A stretch of DNA of 64,000 bases from Megalobrama amblycephala (Eukaryota; Chordata; Actinopteri; Cypriniformes; Xenocyprididae), in assembly GCF_018812025.1 (NCBI RefSeq), contig NC_063049.1, forward strand, positions 18,157,758 through 18,221,757. The letters are read 5' to 3'. Each line of letters opens with the position of its first letter. Position 1 is the first letter of the stretch. Shown here one piece after another: positions 54,255-64,000 of the stretch. A program made the position numbers and the translations under genes. The notes under the pieces are model-generated. The model did not search any database. It saw nothing but the letters and a program-made list of their open reading frames with translations, and was not told the origin of the DNA.

Positions 54255-56604
54255 AAATGACAGGATTAAATCCATGTTTATTAGCATTGGTGAGTCAGCA
54301 GGATACAGGACTGTAGAATGATACACTCATGGCTTAAAGTGGCGTAAAGTGACTCTGGTTTCCCAGGCCACCTCAGCAAGAAAACATCAAGTCACTACAC
54401 ACAGACACACTGCTCATGGATTGAAGCATGCCTCTTTCACATTCACACTAATTACAGATATAGATATGTTCAGAGAATTTGTATCTTTAGTGACGAAACC
54501 CAACAAAACTACACAATGTTCACGGCTACAAATGCAACAACGCTAGCAAATATCGTAACTGCGCTCAAATACAGTAGGAGGAAGTCTTTGTCCAGTCATT
54601 CTGGGGACTTTCGATTTAATTAATAGCTTGAGCGAGAGGTCATTAAAGATGCATTGGCAGCTTAAATAACTCAGTAATCAGTCTCTATACAGATCACATT
54701 AATTTCTCAGTACAGGGTACAAAAAGCAAACACACACACTTGCTTCAAAACTGGTGAAGCGTGGCAAGAACTCCCTCGAAAGCTTGGGTCACATGACACG
54801 TCCAATTAGAGAGAGATCAGGAGCAACAAACAAACCGAACAAAAAGCAAACAAGTTCTCATTCAGCACAACAGATGACTGGAGAATCAATATCTCTGCCA
54901 TACCAACTTGAGTTCGGTCCTTATTATAGTTCATAACCGAAGATACACTAAACCTGTTCTGCTCTTGTTGCTATGGGATGGATGGTAAATTCTGATCAGA
55001 CATGAAAAGACCGAGAAAGACCTCAGTTATAAGCCAGTGATCATGGCACATAGAATCATTTTAACTCTCATTTGTCGCACAGTGTACAAAAATAAAACTA
55101 TAAATACAGTGTAAGAGGACTGAAGTCATATTATGCATATTCTGAGTCACTTTTGAATGTTGCACTGTATTAAAACTCACACAAGTGAGCGTTAATATCC
55201 ACACTTTGCCATTGCCCAATATCTCCGATATGTCTATGAATAAGATTAATAAAGAATTAAAAATCTGTGTAGAGCTTATTGCATTACATGTTAAGAAATT
55301 CTCCTTCATGGAGTATAAACTGTATTTTACTAAATGACCGAGACAAATTATGTGTATATGACTCTCTTTGCACAGTGAAGTATTAGTCAAATGTTAATAT
55401 CGGAAATGTCTTTATCAAAAACATCTGTGGATAGTAATATCGCATATACAGTAAAGCCAAGAGTCAGAAATAGCACACAGGTTCATTAACATACAACCTG
55501 AGCAAGAGTCCCGGGTTAAATACATCAGCCTCATTAATGTCGACATTAACTGCATATGGAACGAGTGCATATGGTTTTTGTTTCTTAATGAGATGGACAA
55601 AATACTCCTTTGACTATATTAGTCTGTTTTATTTTTACTTTTGAGTGTGTTCCTGATTTAAACATGCAGAAATGGTGCTGGTAGATCTTTGACAGAGCAG
55701 TCAAACAATTACCCAGCTAACAGGGAACGTTCTCACAACTTTGGCTAACGTTCTGGAAGGTTCTTTCAAAGTTATGAACAAACGTTCTTCCATTAGCGTT
55801 AACAATGTTTTTTTTCTGGTGTTTAATAATGTTCTCAAAAAGTTAGCACAAAAACATTATTTTCAGTTTTCAGTATTTATGTTTCAGTCGGATGTTCGTC
55901 AAATGTTTTTTAAATGTTATACTTGTTACTTTTGAATGTTCTGAAATGTTCCCATAATGTTTCCCACAATGTTCCCTTAACGTTGGCATAACCAACGTAA
56001 AAATAAATAAATAAATAAATAAAAACATTTTAAACATTCAGAGAGCATTCAAATATAACATTTTTATAACTTAATGGGAACATTAGCAAAACAGAACACA
56101 TTTTTGCAGGGACTTCACCATTTAAAAAGAAATACTGTTTGTTTCCATCTGAGACATAATTATATTACATGCAGCTCAAATAGTGCTCAGTATATAGAGA
56201 CTATAGAGACTATTTTCTCAGTTTGTGAGCTCATCTTTCAGGTATGAGACTTTAAAACTTTTTCACTCAAAATAGGACAATGGTTAAGAGTGGCTAGTCT
56301 AAAAACATTTACAGCAAGAACTTACTTTGGGTATGTTACTCCCTCAATTAGAAAAGGAAAACCTACTACCACTTATTTTGTCAAAGGTTGATTCAATCGT
56401 CTTATAGCATGAGTCATGAAGAGGACAGCCAAAACAACGCAAAGACTAACCTGTCAACAACTTCCACCAACATAACCAGCAGATTGCCTGTGGCTATGCA
56501 TTTGTTGATGTAGTACAGTTTTTCTTGTCTGTTTTTTCAAAGGAAGCAAAAAGGAGTAATATAGAAGGGGCAACAGTGTCACAGATCAAGCTGATCACAG
56601 GCGC
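54255..56604 (-). other. Putative bin1 3' UTR
   Basis: Downstream of the BIN1 stop codon the minus strand runs for about 2.3 kb to an AATAAA hexamer (plus-strand TTTATT at 54277-54282). Most of it is unique sequence. The part at about 55713-56112 is a low-copy-looking repeat rich in ATGTTC/AACGTT words. The end is inferred from that one hexamer; a shorter UTR ending before the repeat is possible. Confidence 0.4.
55713..56112. repeat. ATGTTC/AACGTT-rich repeat
   Basis: CCCAGCTAACAGGGAACGTT begins a stretch with many TGTTC and AACGTT words and an (AAAT)n run near 56000, ending near CATTTTTGCAGGGAC. It resembles a dispersed fish repeat and would lie in the bin1 3' UTR or just beyond it. Confidence 0.55.
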
Positions 56605-59600
56605 TCACATCCTCTGAGTGAAGTTTTCAGGGAAGACCCCCTTTTTCCCAAGATCTTTATGCTGAATCCAGTCAGACTCTTTGACTCCCATCAACCACCC
56701 TTCATCCTGTAAGCACACAAAGTCAGTTAGGTGATCTTAACTAACACCGCAGAGATCTCTTGGGTAAGAGCTATACAACTATACAAACCTGCTCATCTGG
56801 ATTTTCGAAGTTCACTACCAGCACCACATCTCCTGCCTTCAACTCCAACTCATCGGAGTCATTGGCATTGTAGTCGTGCATTGCTTTCACCTACATTCAC
56901 GCAAATACAAAAATCACTTCTTCTGCTTAAAATTCTAATTAACAGACCTTTGTTAGTTAAATGAAAACATGTTTTTTGCGCTCACTTTGAACAGGAAGGC
57001 TTCTGGCATCTCTACACTCTCTGTGGTCTCTGTGGTCACTGCTGCAGTCTGGAAGCAAAGACATATATTTATGCATTGTATGAATTATTAGCATTAAAAC
57101 TAGAAAGGTGCTCCACTTAGTGCCTGGCATGCTGAAGAGACCCTAATGTACCATTTCATGTCTTTAGGTCAGGTGGTGGAGTCTGCAGCTACTCCTTTGG
57201 TCCACCAGAGGGAGCCCTCACCTGATTATCAGCATGCACTACTGTTCAAAAGATTGGGGTTGAAAAGATTTTTTTGTTTTAGCTACATTTTTGGCCATTT
57301 TTTATTTAGATAGGACAGTAGAAGGACAGACAGGAAATCATGGGAGACGAGAAAGGGGAATCGGACTGGGAAAGGACCTCAAGCTGAGCTTGTGTTGTCA
57401 CCCAAAGTGTTGGAACACTTTCCACATGTCTGTCTCTAACAGAAAGATTTTTTAATGTTTTTGAAAGAAGGCCCACCAAGGCTGCATTTATTTGATCAAA
57501 AACACAGTAATATTGTGAAATATTATTACAATTTGAAATAACTGTTCTCTATTTAAATACACTTTAAATGGTAATTTATTCATGTACTTGTAAAGCTGAA
57601 TTATCAGCAGCCATTACTCAAGTCTTGCTTCTTCAAAAATCATTCTAATATATACAACAACCGCATATTATAAAATGCGGTTGTTGCTAAAGAAACATTT
57701 CTTATTATAGTCAATGTTTAAAGGGGACCTATTATGCCCCTTTTCACAAGATGTAATATAAGTCTCTGGTGTCCCCAGAATGTGTTTGTGAAGTTTCAGC
57801 TCAAAATACCCCACAGATCATTTATTATAGCTTGTCAAATTTGCCCCTATTTGGGTGAGTGCAAAAATATGCCATTTTTTGAATGTCCCTTTAAATGTAA
57901 ATGAGCTGCTGCTCCCTGCCCACTTTCCAGAAGAGGGCGGAGCTTTAACAGCTCATGCTTCAGTTGCTCAACAACAACAAAGCTGGAGAATCTCACGCAG
58001 CCAAAATGACGATTGTCAGTAACGGTGTTCAGCCTTAGTCGGACACTGATGGAGAGACTCAAGGCTGGAACACACCAAGCCGACGCCGACGAACTAGTGG
58101 CGACGAAAGCAGACTGCGGGGTTTGCTCACGTCGGCAGCATCTGGGTCCAAAGTTGCCCTGACACACCAAACCGACGCTCGACAGCCGACGGCCAAGTAG
58201 CACGTCCGTTCTGCGCCTGCGTAAGATGAAATGCCTTGCCGTACCAGCAGGTGGCAGTAGCTGAACAGAATCATCAGATGGCATGACGGACCAATGAGCT
58301 CCGACACCGATTCAACATGTCGAAAAAAATCCAATGAGGACCAACTTCAGCCGACGATGCGGAATATACTGAGAAAACTTAGTCGGCCGACGAACAAAAA
58401 CTGCCAGACGGCCGACTGTCGGCTTGGTGTGTTCCTGCCTTCAGGAAGAAGGTACAACTTTTAGAATGCAACTGGATGTTTCTGAATGGTTAGAGGATAA
58501 ATTTATGTAGTTCCTGTGGAATTGATTCAACTCATCGACTAGCATGTACCGTCATGTTAATCTTTTGTGCAAATCCAGCGTTGAATTGAACGTTTGTGAA
58601 ACAGTCCGGCGTAAAATGACGCCATGGCAACAACACTCTACTACAACAACTCTTCATCTTCTCTAAAGCAGCCCAACATGGCCTCACCCCCATTGTTGCA
58701 TGTTCTCGGGGGCAGGCTTTATGTACATTTTAGGGTTCGTGATGTCACCAACCCGGGAAGAAGCTTCTTGTAGTCTCTACCAGTAGTCCTTAAAAAGTGA
58801 TTTCTTTAAAAGAAAATATCTCCCTTTGCTTTGAACCATGAGCGTCATAACTTTGCAGATGTTGTTTATGCTCAAATAGCAACATTATACACTAACTAAA
58901 GTTAAAAAAGTGAAATCATAATCAAGGACCCCTTTAAAACAGTCAAGCTGCTTAAAGGTCCCGTTCTTCGTGATCCCATGTTTCAAACTTTAGTTAGTGT
59001 GTAATGTTGTTGTTAGAGTATAAATAAAATCTGTAAAATTTTAAAGCTCAAAGTTCAATGCCAAGCGAGATATTTTATTTAACAGAAGTCGCCTACATCG
59101 AACGGCCAGTTTGGACTACATCCCTCTACTTCCTTCTTTAATGACGTCACTAAAACAGTTTTTTGACTAACCTCCGCCCACAGGAATACACAAGAGTTGC
59201 GTTTGTAGAGTGTGTTTGTCGCCATGTCGTCGAAACGCTGTTATTTTCATCCTGCAGTCCAATCACCGGGTCTGATTCCGGCTCAAATTGATAGGGTAAA
59301 ATTAAAGACATGTTTACAATAACACTGAGCGCGTGCGTCTCCACGTTATGGTAAGAGGCGTGACCTTTCCGGGCAAGGTTCGCTAAGCTGCTGTCGAATC
59401 ACAACACAGGAACCGCTGGCACAATCAGAACTCGTTACGTATTTCTGAAGGAGGGACTTCATAGAACAAGGAAGTCATCAGCCCGTTTTTATGACATTGG
59501 AAACAGCGGTATACAGATAAGTAAATTATGTGAAAAATACTGTGTTTTTTTACACGCGAAACATGAACACATGTTATATTGCACACTATAAACACAATCA

Positions 59601-62600
59601 AAGCTTCAAAAAACCACGGAAAACGGGACCTTTAATATTTTGGTGGAAACCATTATTTTTTTTCAGGATTATTTAATGGATAGAAAGTACAAAAGAACAG
59701 CAGTTATTTGAAACAGAAATATTTTGTAACATTATAAATGCCTTTACTGTCATTTTGATCAATGTAATGTATCACTGCTGAATAAAAGTATACAATTTTG
59801 TTTATAAAAAAACTGATCGCAAACCTTTGAACAGTAGTGTATGTTGCCGCAAATTTTGGGTCACCTATAGTATTCCTGTTTGTCCTTTAGTCTCTTGCTT
59901 TGGGTTTGATTATCAGATTTTTTTTTTACTATTTTACTATTACTATTAAGTGTGCTTCACTTACCTCACTTACGGTTTCAGCTACTGCCTCTTCTGTAAC
60001 AACTGCCTTTTCCGTGGCCTGCAAAAAGGAAAGACCGGGAGATAAAGAAGAAGAGGGCCAATATAGTTTGAGGAATAAAAGGTAGAAATACCAAGAGAGA
60101 GCCAAGAATTGAAAGAGAGAACAAAAAGATGCAAATTACACAGCTATCCTCGTAACATATTAAGCCTAGTTATAGCAGTTACTACTACTACTACAACTAC
60201 TACTACTACTAATGCTACTAGCGCTGCTACCAGCATTCTCCCAATTGCCATGCTAAGCATCTTCTTGCTCCCATCCAGTGATGCCTACAGCAACAGGACC
60301 TCAGTATAGCGCAGCTCAGCTCCTGTCAGCTAGCTCTATGAGATTTGTACCTGAGCCCCATCATCGTCCCACCCCTGGGCCTGCGGGGTAGAATCATTGT
60401 CATTCCCCTGCACAAGCTGAGAGCCCTCATCATCATCATCCCAGGTGGGGATTGCGGCCGGAGCATGCACAGGTTGGCTACCATCATCATCATCCCAGGT
60501 AGCCTGGGTACCATCATCGCCCCAGCCAGAGTGCACAGGCTGGGTACCATCATCGTCCCATGTCTGTGGCACCTCAGCTTCCTTCTCTGTTTGCTACATG
60601 TGGCGGGGGGGTGGGCAAATAGGGCAGTGAGGGGAATGGTGGGAAGGGGGCATGTGGGAGCCGGGAAAAGCATGACCAGAGTGGAGAAAGAATGAGGAGC
60701 CAGAGAGAGTGTAAAACACAGCATTTCTTCAGCCGAACACACAATGATGTGGGACGTGCAACATTAATATCATGGACAGTTACTGGTGCTAAAGCAGGAC
60801 AGACAAACATTTAAAAAATTTTATGCAGGAAAGCTTTGCAGTGAAAGGAAATTTAATGGAATAGCCGTTTTGCAACTGTTTGACAAAGGCAGATTAATTT
60901 CCCTTACCATTAAATATACTGAATGACACAGCTTTCAGAATTAGCTAAATAATTGGAAATTGCTTAATAATCTGTCTGAATTAAAAGGAAAGCTTATATA
61001 TGCTGGTATACACTACAACTTTGAGAAACAATCAAAAGCACACTCACCTCCCATGGATCCCAATTCTGTCAAAATGCACACACACACACACAGATAAAGC
61101 AAAATTAATTAAAGATTTGTCCATTTGACTAAGAGGCATTTACACTGACGTTTCATTGCAGACATATACTTACATACATACAAATACATTATAATGCATA
61201 AAATAAACATATTTTAAGCCAGGATTATAGTACTCAAATCTGGACAAGACCATATTTTTAGGAGCGTTTGGACTTGAATAAGCTGTTCTTGACTATGATC
61301 TTTGAGTCTGAGTCCGGTCTTTTCTGTAGTCGAGTACTACAATACTGCTATAAGTTACATCTACTAGCTCAAGTTCTTTTAATTCTGACAGACCTGTGCG
61401 GCTGGGGTGGTGGCGGCCTGAAGTGAGTCCAGATCCATATCCAGCAGATTAGCAGTGGCTGGAGCTTCATACTGCAGTGGTGTAAAGTATTTGAGTAAAT
61501 GTAATTCGTTACTATAATTAAGTATCTTTTTGGATTCTTTATATATATCTTTATTCTTTACTTACTTGACTGATATTAGCAACTTTTATTCTCTACTTGA
61601 CTACATTTTTGAATAAGTATATACTCTTTACTCCAATATATTTGTAATGAGTAACGCAGTTACTTGTTACATTTTGCATAGCACTACGTAGCACCGGACA
61701 TGACGTGCAGAAAAAAAAAAAAAAAAGTAAGCTAAATCGTGCGCACGTTTTAGTAAATCGAGGGAACGAATACATTTTTCTTGCATGTCATGTGCGGGGC
61801 TCCATATGGCACCTAACTTTTTCTGCAGCAGTTTATTTCTGCTACAAAAGAAGCAATATCGCCATCTATAGGGCATTGAAGGTACTGTGCGTTTTGCCCT
61901 TGTTCACCCAATTTTATCAACATGGCTACTTTATGCGAATGGGAGTGCATTAGCAGGTAGCTGTGAATCACAGGTGCTTCATATATGAGATGAGGACATG
62001 GATACAGTCGAAACCAGTCCATGTAAGTAGGCCTATTTAATTTTAATCAAATTTTAATTAAAGGATATTGGTTTACTTGTGCTCTTTTTGAGCACTTGAG
62101 CTTAACTGAGACTTAAGTGTTTGTAGACGTTTAAATGGTTAGTTCACCCAAAAATGAAAATTCTGTCATTAATTACTCACCCTCATGTCATTCCACACCC
62201 GTAAGACCTTCATTCATCTTCGGAACTCAAATTAAGATAATTTTGATGAAATCCTTGGGGTATGACTTGTCCATAGACAGCAATTTAACCACCACTTTCA
62301 AGCTCCAGAAAGGTACTAAAGACATTGTTAAAATAGTCCATGTGACTACAGTGGTTCAACCTTAACTTTATGAAGCGACGAGAATATTTTTTGTGCGCAA
62401 AAACAAAACAAAAATAACGACTTTATTGAACAATCTCTTCTCTTCCCTGTCATTGTCCTTACGCAGGTGACGCAGTAAGCACAGTGAATATTTCCGTGTT
62501 TATGTCCAAATGCCGGCTCAGTATTGGCCAAAGCCGATCATGTGAGCAGCCTGATGCATGCGTGTGATGCTGACGCAGGAGCGGCCAACAATGAGTCGCC

Positions 62601-63767
62601 GTTCTGACGTAGAACATGGAGGAGCTGGATGTAAATAACGTATGAGAATGACACAGAAGAGAAGATATTGTTGAATAAAGTCATTATTTTTGTTTTGTTT
62701 TTGCGCACAAAAAGTATTCTCGTCACTTCATAACATTAAGGTTGAACCACTGTAGTCACATGGACTATTTTAACGATGTCTTTAGTACCTTTCTGGACCT
62801 CGAAAGCGTCGATTGCTGTCTATGGACGAGTCATATACCTCTCAGATTTCATCTAAAATATCTTAATTTGTGTTCTGAAGATGAATGAAGGTCTTATTAG
62901 TTTGGACGACATGAGGGTGAGTAATTAATGACAGAAAATTTAATTTTTGGATGAACTAACCCTTTAAGAGGCTGTTGTGTCAACCTTGATTTATTGCTAT
63001 ATTGAGGTGTTCAGTTTTATTTTGATTTTAGAAAATAATGTGATTGCTTTCCTCACAAATCACAAAACTGGCATGCCTCTTAGGTGCTGAGGACTAATGC
63101 ATCTTTGCATTGTAAAATAACTTTCATTTTATCAACCATGGTGGATGAACACTTCCAATTTTCCCTAAAGTCTTCAAAGTGGAGCCAATCATCAAGCAGG
63201 TTATGAGCTGGAAACTTTTAAATAAACACCTGATAAGTGTCCTGCTGTTGCCCATTTTCTTTATACCATCAAATTCTTTGAATTTCAGTTTAGCAATTCC
63301 TGTAATTTCACCTCAAATTCAACATCCTGCCATTCAAATTCCAACTCATGAATTAACAGGGAATGTTCACATGATATCATCGTATGTAGATTACAAAAGA
63401 AGAAATTAATGCTGACCTGTGTTGGCGAAGTGACACTGATGTTTGGAGTGGCAGCCTCACCAAATAGATTGATGATGCTCTCCTGTTTCATATCCTTTGA
63501 TGGAGTAACTTTAGGAGGTGGAGGGACAGCTGGCTTTAGCTGGAAATGCACATAAATAAGAAACATGTTTCTGCACTGCAGACCAGTGTCACTGATGCTA
63601 ATGAGAATCACTGCAGTATTGTTTACAGGTGTCAGAAGAATTATTGTACACTGCAAATACAAAGCCATGATGATTTCTAAAATGCATAAATTACCTTAGA
63701 CGGAGATTTGGGAATGGCTGGCGGTCCTCCTGGGCTCAAAGTGTGATTGGCATCTTGTGTTCTTTCA
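56605..63767 (-). CDS. bin1: BIN1/amphiphysin-2, C-terminal part (5' exons outside window)
   Basis: Visible coding exons (minus strand): 63767-63695, 63539-63417, 61471-61394, 61065-61048, 60593-60351, 60018-59965, 57048-56986, 56890-56789, 56706-56605. Borders are AG/GT and phases agree throughout. In order they encode a Pro/Ser linker ending IPKSPSK, the BIN1 segment [19 protein letters not shown], a clathrin box LLDMDLDSL, an 18-nt micro-exon NWDPWE (DPW, AP-2 ear type), an acidic WDDD-repeat exon, short Thr/Glu-rich exons, FLFK, and an SH3 domain ([40 protein letters not shown]) ending QRM. Human BIN1 has the same order, with a different sequence between its WDLW motif and the SH3. The protein tubulates membranes via an N-BAR domain encoded beyond 64000 and recruits clathrin, AP-2 and dynamin. 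Which teleost paralogue it is was not determined. Confidence 0.93.
57722..58933. mobile_element. AGGGGACCTATTATGCCCC TTAA element
   Basis: TTAA at both sides of AGGGGACCT and AGGACCCCT. The left 100 bp resembles the right end of the AGGTGCC family (CACAAGATGTAATATAAGTC). It contains the GC-rich element 58062-58440. Confidence 0.8.
58062..58440. mobile_element. Small TIR element (AGGCTGGAACACACC), copy 2
   Basis: AGGCTGGAACACACCAAGCC and GGCTTGGTGTGTTCCTGCCT are near-perfect inverted ends. TCA lies at both sides, a possible 3-bp target duplication as in Harbinger-type elements. Related to 18136-18425. Confidence 0.75.
58956..59631. mobile_element. AGGTCCCG TTAA element
   Basis: TTAA at both sides of AGGTCCCG and CGGGACCT; 676 bp, non-coding. 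It lies 22 bp from the preceding element, separated only by host-repeat sequence. Confidence 0.85.
60177..60215. repeat. (ACT)n microsatellite in bin1 intron
   Basis: A run of ACT/CTA triplets with one interruption, between bin1 exons. Other microsatellites in the window: (GAA)n at 44214-44238, (AC)n near 61078, (CT)n near 29995. Confidence 0.8.
60351..60593 (-). other. bin1: bin1 exon encoding acidic WDDD repeats
   Basis: This 81-codon, phase-0 exon encodes imperfect repeats built on WDDD(D)GxQPV, with a Trp-Asp-Asp core five times ([49 protein letters not shown]). At DNA level it is a short imperfect minisatellite of GATGATGG/TACCC words, which explains open frames on the other strand. It lies between the DPW micro-exon and the SH3 region, where mammalian BIN1 has unrelated Ala/Pro/Glu-rich sequence. 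Its function is unknown; acidic Trp motifs of this kind can serve as endocytic short linear motifs. Confidence 0.85.
61048..61065 (-). other. bin1: 18-nt bin1 micro-exon (NWDPWE)
   Basis: The micro-exon is bounded by TTTTGACAG and GTGAGTG and inserts six in-frame residues between the clathrin-box exon and the WDDD-repeat exon. DPW is a known AP-2 alpha-appendage motif, and human BIN1 carries a related WDLW peptide at this point. Micro-exons of this type are often alternatively spliced; the sequence alone does not show when. Confidence 0.75.
61475..61680. mobile_element. MITE end (CAGTGGTGTAAAGTA) abutting a bin1 exon
   Basis: CAGTGGTGTAAAGTATTTGA with GTAATTCGTTACT is the terminal motif of a MITE family widespread in fishes (AGTGGTGTAAAGTACTTGAG type). 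It begins 4 bp from the first base of the clathrin-box exon. The far end was not resolved. Confidence 0.65.
62135..62963. mobile_element. TTAA-flanked foldback element in bin1 intron
   Basis: TTAA precedes ATGGTTAGTTCACCC and follows GATGAACTAACCCT. Arms of about 300 bp (CATTCATCTTCGGAAC, GTCCATGTGACTACAGTGG) return inverted. Related to 3254-4339. Confidence 0.88.
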
Positions 63768-64000
63768 CTGGAGCATAAAGTACAGATAATGATCTAAATA
63801 CAGTATCATGGATATGATGAGCCCCTCTGAGTCATGCTTTCATTAGGCTCAATCCAAGGACAAGTGCTTCACACTACAAGCCCTAGTCATAGATGACCAG
63901 TGTGACTAAAAGTCTATCTGGGATACTTCCACGCCAGAACTGACACTGTAACTACACTGGAGGATAGTATCAGTTGTAACAGTTATTCATGCAGACTGAG

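Larger units (their letters stand above)
57235..59842. mobile_element. CACTACTG-ended repeat split by several insertions in bin1 intron
   Basis: GCACTACTGTTCAAAAGATT and TTTGAACAGTAGTGTA are the ends, with interior words GCATTTATTTGATCAAAAAC and AGCAGTTATTTGAAACAG between insertions at 57722-58933 and 58956-59631. A further inserted-looking stretch (GGACAGACAGGAAATCATGG) is at about 57270-57440. Confidence 0.8.

Noticed and set aside
60345..60695. 116-codon plus-strand frame rich in Ile
   Set aside because: Antisense of the WDDD-repeat exon of bin1 (GATGAT read as ATCATC).

Overview
The window looks like nuclear DNA of a cyprinid (carp or zebrafish-like) teleost. It has split genes with GT-AG introns, vertebrate hedgehog, SLC23 and BIN1 proteins, many microsatellites, and a heavy load of terminal-inverted-repeat (TIR) DNA transposons of kinds common in cyprinid genomes. 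No bacterial operons, CRISPR arrays, rRNA genes or intact tRNA genes were seen.

Layout. (1) 1-33 kb is gene-poor: it lies upstream of a hedgehog gene and holds unique AT-rich DNA with transposon relics, including a decayed Tc1-like element, a degenerate LTR-retrotransposon remnant, foldback elements and a DANA/HE1-like SINE. (2) 33319-38558 (+) is a complete three-exon Indian hedgehog gene of 413 codons. (3) 39816-51809 (-) is a complete gene for the SLC23A3-type member of the nucleobase/ascorbate transporter family, in 12 coding exons with consistent splice phases. It converges on ihh across about 1.3 kb. (4) 51.8-54.3 kb is intergenic and mostly one nested transposon. (5) 56605-63767 (-) holds the last nine coding exons visible of a BIN1/amphiphysin-2 gene: linker, clathrin box, DPW micro-exon, acidic WDDD-repeat exon and SH3 domain. 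Its N-BAR end lies beyond 64000.

The genes do not form a functional pathway. ihh encodes a secreted morphogen, slc23a3 a membrane transporter, and bin1 a membrane-curvature/endocytosis adaptor. The order ihh-slc23a3-bin1 recalls human IHH and SLC23A3, which are neighbours on 2q35, but the relative orientation differs as I recall it.

The most distinctive structure is the transposon architecture. Several families of non-autonomous foldback elements share a TTAA target site and are inserted into one another two or three deep, at nearly the same point in two separate hosts. One other element terminus directly abuts a splice acceptor in bin1. I found no convincing new multi-gene system. All coordinates and splice sites were read by eye from sequence and protein similarity, without alignment software.
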